64,000 nucleotides of DNA. Source: Polymorphobacter megasporae. GTDB lineage: Bacteria; Pseudomonadota; Alphaproteobacteria; Sphingomonadales; Sphingomonadaceae. The notes under the pieces are model-generated. The model did not search any database, was not told the origin of the DNA, and saw nothing but the letters and a program-made list of their open reading frames with translations. The stretch covers positions 2,418,001 to 2,482,000 of the forward strand of contig NZ_CP081848.1 of assembly GCF_018982885.2 (NCBI RefSeq). Direction: 5' to 3'. Made by a program: the position numbers and the translations under genes. Positions 34,601 to 42,663 of the stretch are shown one piece after another; within the stretch, counting starts at the first letter, position 1; each line of letters starts with the position of its first letter.

Positions 34601-36844
34601 GTGGCTGAGCATTGCGTTCGGCGGCACCCGGCCGGCGAGCGAGGCCATGAATGTATCGATCTCGTAGATGCCCTTGCCTGTGAAGGACCCCTCGCCAAGG
34701 AGATCCTGATAGAGGTCCGACGCAGCCGCAGCGTATGGATCGATACCCGCGGGACCGCCGGCGAGCGCCTCGAAGCGGGATTGGCCACGGTGGGTGGGAA
34801 GCGCCACCGTCACGCGCGGCTGCATGATGCCGTAGCCCGCGATCACCCGTCGCAGGGTCATGTCGAAACGGGGACGATTGAGCGGGTGCGCCATCTTGCC
34901 GATCATGCGGCGCGCCGTGCCGAGCGGCAGTTGGGTATCGGAGTCGAGCGTGATCACATAGCGGATGTCGAGCGGCACCATCGGTGACGCGCCATCGGGA
35001 CCGTAATAGGATGTGTCGGTCGCACCGCGCAGCAGGCGATTGAGCTCGTGTAGCTTACCGCGCTTCCGCTCCCAGCCCATCCAGCATCCTTCCGCCGGAT
35101 TGAACTGCCGGCGGCGATGCAGAAACATGAACTTAGGATCGCCGGTGGCGACCGGGTAGCGGGCATTGAGCACCGCGATCGCGTCATAAGCGGCGGCGAG
35201 TGAGTCGTCTTCACCGGCCTGCATCGCGGTGGCAGCGTCGGCAAAGTCCGACAGCACGGCGTACGATACCGCGTCCTCGCGTGTCGTCAGATGGTGGATC
35301 TCCAGCCCGGCGATCGCGGCGGTGACCTGGGTCGACGAGGTGGAGAGCATCGGCACGACGATCAGCGTCCGCAACGCCGCGGGCACGCCCTGCTCAAGCT
35401 CGAGCGACGGAATGATGCGTGGCGGCAGCAGCCCGGCCATGTACCGGTTAATGACGGCGGTCGCCGTCTCGAGCGACAGAATCATAAGCGCCGACGCCAA
35501 CGGTACCGTCAGCCACCACGGTGAGGAATTCGCGGCACCCGCCAACGGCACCGAGGCGAGTATGCCTGCCAGCACGATGATCAGGGCGATGTACAGGTTG
35601 ATGCCACCGGCCCGCACCTGTCGCGCGAGCCGGGTGTTGACCGGCGGGACGAAGGCGATGTCGTCCTCGAGTTTCGGTCGTCCCGGACCAATCAGATAAA
35701 AGCCGGGATCCTTGTCGGCAGCATTATCGCCGGCCTGCGCCGCGGCGAGCGCCAGCGCCCGGGTAGCTACCGCGTCTTCGGAATAGGCCGAGCCGCGCGA
35801 CAATTCCTCGAGCGCGTTGCGGTAGAGATTGCGCGACGGGAAATCCATCGCCGCGAAAGTGCTTCCCTCACGCAAGACCCGGTCGGCAAGGCTGAGCTCC
35901 TCGACCAGGTCGCCCCAGTCGGTCTCGGCAATGGCACGCATCGCCATGATCACATTGCGGATCGACGAGGTCGACGCGATCAATTCGTGCTGGGCGATGG
36001 TATCGATCTCGGCGAGACTGAAGCCGTCGGCAACAGTCCGCGCGGTCAGCCAACGCCGCGCCAGTTCGCTGCGCTCGTCGATGTCGCGCAGGCGCAGCGC
36101 GAGCTGGCTGACGAACGCCGGAGATTGCGCGCCGTCGATCGTGACGAGGCTGCCCAGCGCGATCGCGTCGCTCGGCGCGGCGAACAGCGTGTCGGCGAAG
36201 GCATCGGCACGCACGCGGTCCTGCTCACCGGCGATGGCCTGCTCGGCAAGCCGGCGAAGATTTTCGACGAGCACCAGCTGGAGTGAAATCGCCAGGGCCC
36301 ATAGCTCGCCAATCGTGAGCCCATCGACCCTTTGATAGGCCTGCACGAAATGTTTGAGCCGCGCTTCTTCGAATAGGCTGTCGCTGTGCGCGATATAGGC
36401 CCAGGCGATGCCGAAGACGCGCGGCAGCCCCTCCAGCGGACCGCCGGCCAATTTCGGCAGCTGCCGATAATAGTCGGGCGGAAGATCGTCGCGGATCTTG
36501 CGGATCTGCTTCTCGACCGTGTGATAATTGTCGATCAGCCACTCGGCCGCGGGCGCAATCGGCCGGTCCAGCTTGAGCGCGTCGACCGTTTCGCCATAAA
36601 TCCGCTGTAGAACGGTAGCGTTGTTTTCGAGTCGGGCGAGCAGCTGCCGCGGGCGTGGCCATCCGGGCTCGGTCTGCTGGGCCCGAGCCAATGACCGAGC
36701 GTGATCCTCGAGGCGTTCGAGCCCGAACAACTCGGCGCGGATCGGAATCGGCTCCTCCCACGCGGGGACGGGAGCCTTTGAGCGAGCACGATGGGATGCC
36801 GTTGCAGTCGGCCGTGAAAGTCGGGAAAAAATGTTCACGAGCAA
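28664..36844 (-). CDS. ndvB: Cyclic beta-1,2-glucan synthase (NdvB/Cgs)
   Basis: 2,726 residues, slightly shorter than rhizobial and Brucella homologues (about 2,830-2,870). It makes and cyclises periplasmic beta-1,2-glucan from UDP-glucose at the inner membrane. Order: N-terminal helical region (1-420); TM pair (about 425-480); GT84 glycosyltransferase (about 500-800) with YVITLDSDTQLPLG and QHRWVRGDWQLLPWI; TM clusters near 830 and 960; glycoamylase-like domain (about 1030-1450) with RTSPTNIGLYLLV; two GH94 beta-sandwich units near 1480 and 1980; GH94 phosphorylase-like barrel with GGDWNDGMNRVGE near 2415 for chain-length control. All signature parts are present. Stands alone, followed upstream by 560 bp of gene-free DNA. 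Confidence 0.95.
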   Translation of the reverse strand: MLVNIFSRLSRPTATASHRARSKAPVPAWEEPIPIRAELFGLERLEDHARSLARAQQTEPGWPRPRQLLARLENNATVLQRIYGETVDALKLDRPIAPAAEWLIDNYHTVEKQIRKIRDDLPPDYYRQLPKLAGGPLEGLPRVFGIAWAYIAHSDSLFEEARLKHFVQAYQRVDGLTIGELWALAISLQLVLVENLRRLAEQAIAGEQDRVRADAFADTLFAAPSDAIALGSLVTIDGAQSPAFVSQLALRLRDIDERSELARRWLTARTVADGFSLAEIDTIAQHELIASTSSIRNVIMAMRAIAETDWGDLVEELSLADRVLREGSTFAAMDFPSRNLYRNALEELSRGSAYSEDAVATRALALAAAQAGDNAADKDPGFYLIGPGRPKLEDDIAFVPPVNTRLARQVRAGGINLYIALIIVLAGILASVPLAGAANSSPWWLTVPLASALMILSLETATAVINRYMAGLLPPRIIPSLELEQGVPAALRTLIVVPMLSTSSTQVTAAIAGLEIHHLTTREDAVSYAVLSDFADAATAMQAGEDDSLAAAYDAIAVLNARYPVATGDPKFMFLHRRRQFNPAEGCWMGWERKRGKLHELNRLLRGATDTSYYGPDGASPMVPLDIRYVITLDSDTQLPLGTARRMIGKMAHPLNRPRFDMTLRRVIAGYGIMQPRVTVALPTHRGQSRFEALAGGPAGIDPYAAAASDLYQDLLGEGSFTGKGIYEIDTFMASLAGRVPPNAMLSHDLFEGIYSRAGLISDVEVVEDFPVRYDAAVRRQHRWVRGDWQLLPWIFARGRPAADSLPSNGRAKMLDNLRRSLVAPAIVVALIGSWFMPTSAAIRWSLSILLLMALPPLLPLPSLLIAPRRRDVPLRAHIDTVASDIGTALAHFLLQVVTVAEQAVRMLDAIIRTLIRLFITRRLLLEWTTAASASASPDPTIAQMYVFMRRSLLLTIVSSAAAIYVQPAIWPLTAALVLAWLAAPAITWALSQPRPVATEPHLDAAQRERLEDIARQTWRFFTTLVTAEHHHLPPDNVQETPVRVVAGRTSPTNIGLYLLVVATAHDRGWCETGAALDRLDATFSTLGQMARFRGHFYNWYDTRDLRVLEPAYISAVDSGNFAGHLIALANLLAGWKDPRADRLAGEARAMALAMDFAFLVDPDRLLLSIGYSVADNRRDESCYDLLASEARLASLFAIAKGDIPARHWFRLGRSATPVGAASVLISWSGSMFEYLMPSLLLRAPDGSLLETSNRLVVERQRDYARNAGTPWGISESAYNARDREMTYQYSNFGVPGLGLKRGLSENLVIAPYATGLATMVDAAAALDNLATIETLGGRGELGFYEAIDFTPERVPTGERFAIVRNYMAHHQGMALLAIVNVLDGGRLRDAFHAEPMIQATALLLSERPPRGVGTFNARPEEARIAATDHPAEAGAIRTYGAATAAAPAVHLMTNGRYSVMLTSGGAGYSRWQGLSITRWREDPVVASHGSWLYLTDRLSGEIWSATLAPRGGSPTGYTATFGEGRAEFRRRDGSLATTTEVLISPEDDAEVRRVSVVNRGTQTRHIDLTSLIELTLGEQATDLAHPAFARMFIETEQLDGPVLIAHRRPRGAGDPAIWVAHLAVVGGNAAGPVTWETDRAAFVGRGQSSVDPVGLTRPLAGHAGTVLDPVLALRCPIVVPPGETVAVAFWTIAAASREALLDVVDRQRGASAFDRAQVGAWTQAQIERRFLKLDPGAAADFQRLAAHIVNAGTVHAPPPALVAAAAGPQSALWVHGISGDRPIVVVRIDDPRDIGFVADMLLAFEFLRARALSFDLVILNERKASYIQDLQTAIDDAVRAVRSRSAPVIGGGEIYTLRTDLMLEAQVATLRALARAEFVASRGSLRRQLQRTELAPVTARLEGSLPTPRAPRPGRPHDEALPRADTVEFWNGFGGFHADGREYATILADRTTTPAPWINVLANPDFGCQVSADGLGAIWSGNARENQLTPWSNDTVADPPGDMLYLRDLDSGHVWSPTFAPAGPGGTRITRHGFGYSRFHANGHGIESDLLIHVPVDAPLRLARLTLHNRSGEPRALSVTGYAEWVLGGARSKTAAHIVTEFDAATGALFARNPFDPDTGSRIAFADLGGCQTRWTCDRAAFIGRGGSLAAPDALSHDRPLTPACGAGLDPCAVLTTEVTLPPGGSCEVVWTIGQAADRDAARELVTAWRDTDLDVELERTTEQWRTTLGTIEVHSPDRAMDIMLNGWLLYQVLGCRVWGRAGFYQASGAYGFRDQLQDGGALLLARPELVRPHLLRAAGRQFREGDVQHWWLPESGRGVRTTISDDRGWLAISVADYVETTGDSAVLDTQIPFLMGRELNPGEHDAFYLPETSLDRASLYTHCALALDQSCALTGDLGLPLMGGGDWNDGMNRVGEGGRGMSVWLGWHLIHAIRRFAPFADAREPERAARWREHAETVRAAIESVAWDGEWYRRATYDDGTWLGSADSDECTIDSIAQTWSVISEAGEPTRSQQAMASVGRHLVDREARLVKLFTPPFEHTAHDPGYIRSYPPGLRENGGQYSHAAMWTILATARLGDGRGAVDLFNLLNPINHALTVGQAERYRVEPYVVAADIYSVAPHVGRGGWTWYTGAAGWMFRAGVEGILGLRRRGNMVRLKPCLPTDWANLTLTVRLDDAIYEIEIVRVDSGQTPSCNLDGSPVSVKDGSIDLIISPGRHVVYWLIA

Positions 36845-37403
36845 TAGCTAGCCTGCCGAGGCGGGGCACGCCTAGTCTGCTCTGTAGCCGACTGATAAAA
36901 TATCGGGATTGCCGCAGCGTGACGGCGCATCCAGCGCGGTGAGTTGGCGAAAGCACGTGTCGCCTAAGAGCCCATGCCGCCTTTGGACTAATCAGACACC
37001 ATAGTATTAGCGCTCCAGCGAATTGCAGACCGTTCTGGTGAATGCTCAAAAAGCTAGCAGTTCGCACTCGGTACAATCCACCCCGAAATCTGACCGTGTA
37101 CAGCAGCAAGGTTCCTGGTCGGGCGGTTGGAGCGCATTGTTGATAACCACCCGAGGCAAATCACGATTTAGCGATGAATTGGGGATTTGGTTCATTTAGC
37201 GCCGGTGGGCGCTGTCTCAGATCGCTAGCCCGAGCCCCGTTCCCATCAATCTTTTTTATCTGCGTCCTGATTTGCCCACAACGTACGACAATCCGCGCTT
37301 GCGTGAAGCGCCTACGGCGGCCAGCATGGAGATCGCCGCCTGATCGACGAATGGCGTTTATCAGGAGCGATGTGGCCATGCGCAACTCGAGTGAGGAGGG
37401 GCA
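36845..37403. other. Gene-free stretch between divergent ndvB and MFS genes
   Basis: No coding region recognised on either strand. It must hold promoters for both flanking genes; I could not pick out a convincing -35/-10 pair. A ribosome site (GAGGAGGGG) for the MFS gene ends the stretch. Confidence 0.6.
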
Positions 37404-38702
37404 GTGACCAAGGACGGTGTCGCGACTGTCGGCACCTTTCCGTTTCGGCTGTCCCGCCGGCAGATCGCCGCGATCTGCGCCGGTAACGCGCTCGAGTTCT
37501 ACGACTTCGTCGTTTACGCGATCTTCGCTGCACAGATCGGCCGCGCCTTTTTCCCTTCCGACCGTCCTGGCATCAGCCTGCTTGCATCGTTGGCCACGTT
37601 CGGTGTCGGTTTCGCCACCCGTCCGCTCGGCGCGTTTGTCATTGGCCGCATGGCAGATCGGGTGGGGCGCAAGCCTGCCATGCTGCTGTCGTTCTCGCTC
37701 ATCGGCGTCTCCGTTGGTGGTCTTGCGCTGACACCGGGATACGCGACGATCGGAATCGCGGCGCCCGTGCTTGCTGTCACGTTTCGTCTTCTCCAGGGCT
37801 TCGCGCTCGGCGGCGAGGTTGGTCCGAGCACAGCGTTGCTGCTCGAGAGCGCTCCAATCCACCGCCGTGGCCTCTTTGTCTCGCTGCAGGCGATGAGTTC
37901 CGACGGTGCGGTCATGGTTGCCGGCTTCGTCGGTGTCATCCTGTCGACCACACTCGATCCGGCGGCGCTCGATGCATGGGGATGGCGGCTGGCACTATTG
38001 ATTGGGCTTACCATCCTGCCGTTCGCACTCGCCGCGAGGCGTACTCTGGTCGAGACGCTGGTGATGGAGGAAGCGCTGGCGCCCTCGGTCGCAATGGCCG
38101 GCACGCGCCGCGTCGTCGTTCTCGGCCTCCTGATGCTCGCCGGCGCTACGGTCGCAAACTACGTGCTCGTCTATCTCGGCACATGGGCCTCCTCGACGCT
38201 CGGTATCGTCCAGCGCTCAGCGTTCGCGTCTGTCATGCTGGTCGGGCTGGGTGGCGTGCTGTGCGATCCCCTGAGCGGGTGGCTGTCCGACCGGTTCGGC
38301 CGGCGGCCGGTGATGATCATCCCCGCGGCGACCTTGGCGCTGATCGTGCTACCCGCCTTTTGGTGGGTGGCGCATCATCCGTCGCCACACTCGCTTTATG
38401 CGGCGAGCACAGTGCTTGCATGCGTGCTCGACCTCTCGACGGGCACGATTCTCGTCGCGGTGGCGGAGGCATTGCCGCGTGCGCGCCGCGCCGGCGGCTT
38501 TGCGTTGATATACGCCGTCGCGATCTCCGCGTTCGGCGGGTCTACCCAGTTCGCCGTCGCCGGCCTCATCCGGCTGACCGGCGATCCCCTCACGCCTGCA
38601 TATTACATGCTTGTGGCATTGATAATCTCCCTGACCGCAATGTGGCACTTTCCAGAGACGAGGCTGAACGTCTCGGTTCGACGCTCTGCCCGGCGGCGGT
38701 GA
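37404..38702 (+). CDS. MFS transporter of the metabolite:H+ symporter (MHS) type
   Basis: 432 residues with 12 predicted TM helices. It starts at GTG with GAGGAGGGG upstream. N-terminal GNALEFYDFVVYAIFA and the loop 2-3 motif GRMADRVGRKPAML mark the MHS subgroup (relatives carry citrate, proline/betaine, shikimate or alpha-ketoglutarate with protons). LLQGFALGGEVGPSTALLLE matches the family motif in TM4-5, and SDRFGRRPVMI the loop 8-9 repeat. Substrate cannot be assigned. Confidence 0.9.
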   Translation: MTKDGVATVGTFPFRLSRRQIAAICAGNALEFYDFVVYAIFAAQIGRAFFPSDRPGISLLASLATFGVGFATRPLGAFVIGRMADRVGRKPAMLLSFSLIGVSVGGLALTPGYATIGIAAPVLAVTFRLLQGFALGGEVGPSTALLLESAPIHRRGLFVSLQAMSSDGAVMVAGFVGVILSTTLDPAALDAWGWRLALLIGLTILPFALAARRTLVETLVMEEALAPSVAMAGTRRVVVLGLLMLAGATVANYVLVYLGTWASSTLGIVQRSAFASVMLVGLGGVLCDPLSGWLSDRFGRRPVMIIPAATLALIVLPAFWWVAHHPSPHSLYAASTVLACVLDLSTGTILVAVAEALPRARRAGGFALIYAVAISAFGGSTQFAVAGLIRLTGDPLTPAYYMLVALIISLTAMWHFPETRLNVSVRRSARRR

Positions 38703-38859
38703 CCGAGCTCGGCTGGGTTAGAACGGGTCCGTCTTGCGACTTCTCACACGGCCTGCGTTAAGTAGGTGGTGAGGCACGGCGCACGCTCCCAAACTTTGGA
38801 TGCGGGCGCGATATCTGCGAGGGGGAACCCAAACGGATTCAACAGGTCACTCTCGCGAT

Positions 38860-39648
38860 ATGACACTTGGTTTCTTTGAAGTTTCGAAGATCGCATGGGC
38901 TCTGCTTGCTCCGGAAACGTTGCTGTTCCTTCCGTTCGCCGTCGCCTTATGGTCGTTGATGGCTGGGCACCGTCGCGTCCCGGCTTACTCGCTCGCGATA
39001 GGGTTTGGCCTCGTGCTGGCAGTCGGCATTTTCCCGATCGGCGACCTGTTACTCGTGCCCTTGGAAAGCAGATATCAAGCCAATCCAAAGCTGGGGGACG
39101 TCGACGCAATCATGATACTTGGAGGTGGAAGCAATCCGGCGGTGGCCGCGCGGTGGGGTACATCCGGTATCAGTGAGGCAGGCGATCGATACCTGACGGG
39201 AGCGGCCTTAAGTCGCCGCTTTCCGAAGTCGGCAATCTATTTTACCGGCGGGTCCGGGGAACTGGTTGGCGCGAAGATTAGCGAGGCGGCAGTCGCTACT
39301 CAGATACTGGAAGCGGCGGGGGTCGATCGAGCGCGTGTGCATCTGGAGGGTAGATCGCGATCGACGGCGGAAAATGCCAAGTTCTTGCGTAAGATCACTG
39401 GTCTTCGATCGGCTCGACACATCGTTCTCGTAACAAGTGCCTTTCACATGCCTCGTGCCATGCTCACTTTTTGTGCCGCTGGCTGGCATGACTTACGACC
39501 TTACCCAGCGGACTTCCGATCAACGAGCTTCGGTGACGGAATCGGGTGGAGTTTCGCGCGTCATTTACAAACGCTGGACACAGCCGTGAAGGAATGGGTT
39601 GGTCTTTTGGCTTATCAAGTTACAGGGCGCGCCTCCCAATATTGCTAA
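38860..39648 (+). CDS. YdcF/SanA-like DUF218 membrane protein
   Basis: 262 residues from the ATG at 38860 (an in-frame ATG at 38800 would add 20 residues without homology). Two N-terminal TM helices (LLFLPFAVALWSLMAG, AIGFGLVLAVGIFPIGDLLL) precede a DUF218 domain with DAIMILGGGSNPAVA, YFTGGSGELVGAKISEA, EGRSRSTAENAKFL and VTSAFHMPRAMLTFCAAGW. The ElyC-like arrangement suggests a role in envelope or polysaccharide metabolism; biochemical function of this family is poorly known. The ribosome site is weak at both candidate starts. Confidence 0.88.
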   Translation: MTLGFFEVSKIAWALLAPETLLFLPFAVALWSLMAGHRRVPAYSLAIGFGLVLAVGIFPIGDLLLVPLESRYQANPKLGDVDAIMILGGGSNPAVAARWGTSGISEAGDRYLTGAALSRRFPKSAIYFTGGSGELVGAKISEAAVATQILEAAGVDRARVHLEGRSRSTAENAKFLRKITGLRSARHIVLVTSAFHMPRAMLTFCAAGWHDLRPYPADFRSTSFGDGIGWSFARHLQTLDTAVKEWVGLLAYQVTGRASQYC

Positions 39649-40181
39649 ACCCGAGCACAGGAGCCACTGTCATTCGGTATTGCTCTTGTCAAGTGGAGGT
39701 TTGCAGTGATGAAATTGCCCCGAGAATTTTGTTCATGGATGTAACTGCTTAGCTCAAAAGTCTATTATTCGCAGTGCAAGCAAGCTGATCTCGGACAGGC
39801 AGAGCGGCAATCGGCTTTCTTGGCCTCGATTGCAGCTTGCCCGATACGGCTCGAAACTCCGTCATCATCGGTCGCGTAATTTCTTCAGGCAGCAGGTCAC
39901 CAAAACAGGTCAATGAAGCGCAAAATTGCGAGCTTCCATTCGTCGAATGTTTTGTTACTGTTGTCTGGTCGCAGCCTTTTCTTGGTGCGCCATACTAGAG
40001 GACATCTTTGAGATAATGAACCTGCGTGGGCGCCGGCTCGACTGCGCATGAGCTCTCGCTCCGGGCCGCGGGAGCGAATATCTCATAGATGTCAGCAAGC
40101 AGTGATGGAGTTGGTGCTCCGCCAAATGGCGCAAAGTCAACTCGGCAAGCGCATCGAATAATGCCGTCCGTTGCCGCACCG
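39649..40181. other. Gene-free stretch
   Basis: No supported coding region; lower GC than neighbours. Could contain decayed sequence, but no homology was recognised. Confidence 0.45.
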
Positions 40182-40505
40182 CTACCCTGCGGCATCAGAT
40201 ATGAGATAAACTTCAATCTTTGCGGCGTGCATAAACGACGTTGCCCTCAGCGTCGCGGAGCTTGTCACACCGTCGTCATTCGAGAATAGATTTCTGAGAG
40301 TCCGCTCAGTCGGGCCTTTCCGGAAGACGGGCTCTGCGTTGGTGACAACCGAGGTCAGCACCTCGGTTTCGTGCCGTGTCATCAATGCGCGCATCTCGCC
40401 GAGCTTTACGGCGTGAGGCTGTCCGGCAACGTCCGGATCGGTGGTCTCGAGTGAACACATCAACTGGGTCATGCCGATGCTTCCACACAACTTCATCAGA
40501 CCCAA
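40182..40505 (-). CDS. Small hypothetical ORF (doubtful)
   Basis: 107 codons starting MGLMKLCGSIGMTQLMCSLE, without signal peptide, TM helix or known motif. It is the longest frame in an otherwise empty region next to tRNA-Glu. I cannot distinguish it from chance. Confidence 0.2.
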   Translation of the reverse strand: MGLMKLCGSIGMTQLMCSLETTDPDVAGQPHAVKLGEMRALMTRHETEVLTSVVTNAEPVFRKGPTERTLRNLFSNDDGVTSSATLRATSFMHAAKIEVYLISDAAG

Positions 40506-40581
40506 CCTTCTAGATCACCGCGCGTCAAGAAAGCCGAATTTGCGCTCTAAGCCGCTGCGAATCCGTGCCCGAGGGCAGAGA

Positions 40582-40656
40582 TGGTGACCCCTACGGGAAT
40601 CGAACCCGTGCTTCAGCCGTGAAAGGGCCGCGTCCTAACCGCTAGACGAAGGGGCC
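40582..40656 (-). tRNA. tRNA-Glu (anticodon TTC), CCA encoded
   Basis: Read on the minus strand: 5' GGCCCCT acceptor pairs with AGGGGTC followed by A and an encoded CCA. D-arm TCTAGCGGTTAGGAC, anticodon loop CTTTCAC (UUC), and T-arm ACGGGTTCGATTCCCGT are all standard. 75 nt with CCA. Confidence 0.97.
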
Positions 40657-40673
40657 GTTAGCGGGGGTATCGC

Positions 40674-42446
40674 CTAGTCAACCCATGCCAGATCGTCAAG
40701 GTGGAGTTCGGCCGCGGGGGTGCGGCCCCAGTCGTCGCGCTGGACGCGGCCGGAGACGAAGCACCAGCGTCCGGCGGCGCTCGCGAGGGCCAGACCGAGT
40801 GGGGTGTCGCCCGAGCGGAACGCCATCGCCTTGATCCGCGCGCCGTCGCCGCCGGTCAGGATGGCGCGGACGTGGTTGTCGCCGACGATGTCGACCTTGG
40901 CGACGCGCCATGGGCCGCTGGCGACACGCGGCGCGGGCCAGCCCTGGCCGTACGGTCCGCCAACATCGAGGACTTCGGTCAGTTCGATGCACACCCCACG
41001 CGGGCTGAGCGCGGCGTCGACGAACAGCGCCCTGCCTCCGCTCGACCGGCCAACGTCGCCGCCAAGTCGTTCGTCGAGGAACACCGCGAGCTCGTCGATC
41101 CGCGCCGCGTCGATCGTCAGCCCCGCCGCCATCGCGTGGCCGCCGCCGGCGATCAGCAACCCCATGTCCTTCGCCGCAAGGATCGCGCCGCCGAGGTCGA
41201 CCCCGGGCACCGACCGCCCCGATCCCTTGCCGATCATGCCGCCGTCGGGACCGGCCTCGAGCGCGATGACGATCACCGGGCGCTTCAGCTTGTCCTTGAG
41301 GCGGCTGGCGACGATGCCGATGACCCCGGGGTGCCAGCCACCGCTCGCGATCACCGCGACCGCGGCGTTGCCGGTGCGGTCGGTCAGCAGCGCCGCCTCG
41401 TCGGTCACCGCCGCTTCGATCGCGCGGCGTTCGACATTAAGGCGGTCGAGTTCGGCGGCGAGGGTGGCGGCTTCGTCGGGATCGAGCGTCGTCAGCAGCC
41501 GGACGCCGAGGTCGGACTTGCCGACCCGCCCCCCGGCATTGATCCGCGGCCCGAGCGCAAAGCCGAGATCGCGGGCGAGCGGCGCGCGCTCGATTCCAGC
41601 GACCGCAGACAAAGCCGCGAGACCGAGATTGCGGCGCGCTCCCATGACCTTCAGCCCCTGCGCGACGAAAGCGCGGTTGAGTCCCGTCAGCGGGACGACG
41701 TCGGCGACAGTACCGAGCGCGACGAGATCGAGCAGGTCGAGCAGGTTGGGTGCGGTGCGGTCGATGAACCAACCGTCGGCGCGCAACGTCCGCACCACCG
41801 CGACCGCGACGATGAACGCCATGCCGACCGCCGCGAGATGGCCGAACGCCGCGCCCTCGGTCTCGTCGAGGCGGTTCGGGTTGACCACGGCGACGGCGGG
41901 GGGCAGCGCGGTCGACGCCTGATGGTGGTCGACGACGATCACCTCGACCCCGGCGGCTTTGGCGGCAGCGAGCGCGTCAAACCCTTGCGTCCCACAATCG
42001 ACGGTGACGATCAGCGTCGCGCCAGTTCCTGCCAGCGCGACCATCGCGGCGGGCGAGGGGCCATAGCCTTCGAGCAGCCGGTCGGGGATGTATGCGCTGG
42101 CGATCCCGCCGCAGTCACGGATCAACCGGATCAGCAGCGCTGCGCTCGTCGCACCGTCGACGTCGTAATCGCCGAAGACCACGACCGGTTCGGCGGCTCG
42201 GATTGCGGCGGCGATGCGCGCGGCGGCGGCGTCCATGTCGCGGAAGATCGACGGGTCGGGCAGCCAGTCGCGCAGTTTCGCCGAGCGGAGCCGGTCGAGG
42301 TCGACCGCCGCCGCGCCGCGTGCGCGAAACAATTGCTCGACGAGGTCGTCGATCCCGCCTGCCGCACCGCTGCCCGGCGCAATTCCGCCACGCCACTGCC
42401 ACGGCTGGCCGAGGACCGAGGCGGTGACGTTGAAGACATGCGACAT
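40674..42446 (-). CDS. recJ: Single-stranded-DNA-specific exonuclease RecJ
   Basis: 590 residues, normal length. 5'-3' ssDNA exonuclease of recombination and mismatch repair, DHH phosphoesterase family. The DHH motifs are clear: VVFGDYDVDGATSAALL, TVDCGTQGFDAL, VIVVDHHQAS and FGHLAAVGMAFIVAVAV. The DHHA1 part has GWHPGVIGIVASRLKDKLKR and GGGHAMAAGLTIDAARIDEL, and a C-terminal OB-fold follows. It lies just downstream of tRNA-Glu and is transcribed in the same direction. Confidence 0.96.
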   Translation of the reverse strand: MSHVFNVTASVLGQPWQWRGGIAPGSGAAGGIDDLVEQLFRARGAAAVDLDRLRSAKLRDWLPDPSIFRDMDAAAARIAAAIRAAEPVVVFGDYDVDGATSAALLIRLIRDCGGIASAYIPDRLLEGYGPSPAAMVALAGTGATLIVTVDCGTQGFDALAAAKAAGVEVIVVDHHQASTALPPAVAVVNPNRLDETEGAAFGHLAAVGMAFIVAVAVVRTLRADGWFIDRTAPNLLDLLDLVALGTVADVVPLTGLNRAFVAQGLKVMGARRNLGLAALSAVAGIERAPLARDLGFALGPRINAGGRVGKSDLGVRLLTTLDPDEAATLAAELDRLNVERRAIEAAVTDEAALLTDRTGNAAVAVIASGGWHPGVIGIVASRLKDKLKRPVIVIALEAGPDGGMIGKGSGRSVPGVDLGGAILAAKDMGLLIAGGGHAMAAGLTIDAARIDELAVFLDERLGGDVGRSSGGRALFVDAALSPRGVCIELTEVLDVGGPYGQGWPAPRVASGPWRVAKVDIVGDNHVRAILTGGDGARIKAMAFRSGDTPLGLALASAAGRWCFVSGRVQRDDWGRTPAAELHLDDLAWVD

Positions 42447-42612
42447 GGGCGGGTCTTAGGCCGCCGTGCGGTTTCACTCAACCGTGCTGCCGCGGCCGCG
42501 CACCGTAAGCGCTGAAATTGTTAACCAAAATACTGTCGGTAGTCTTTACACTTTCGTAACGTTCGCCCCGTTGCGTCCTGTTAAGTCATTGGTAATATCT
42601 ACTGTCGATGAG

Positions 42613-42629
42613 TTGGCATGGATCGTGCT
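42613..42629 (+). promoter_or_regulatory. Sigma-54-like (-24/-12) promoter of a PEP-CTERM gene
   Basis: TTGGCATG-GATC-GTGCT: the -24 GG and -12 GC are in place with the right spacing; two consensus positions differ (T for C, G for T). It lies 35 bases before the GTG start at 42664, the same arrangement as at 20646. Confidence 0.72.
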
Positions 42630-42663
42630 GAGAAGGTGGTATCAATCATCTGAGGACATTCGA

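Noticed and set aside
40701-42515. 604-codon plus-strand open frame antisense to recJ
   Set aside because: High-GC shadow: no family features, while the minus strand encodes all RecJ motifs.
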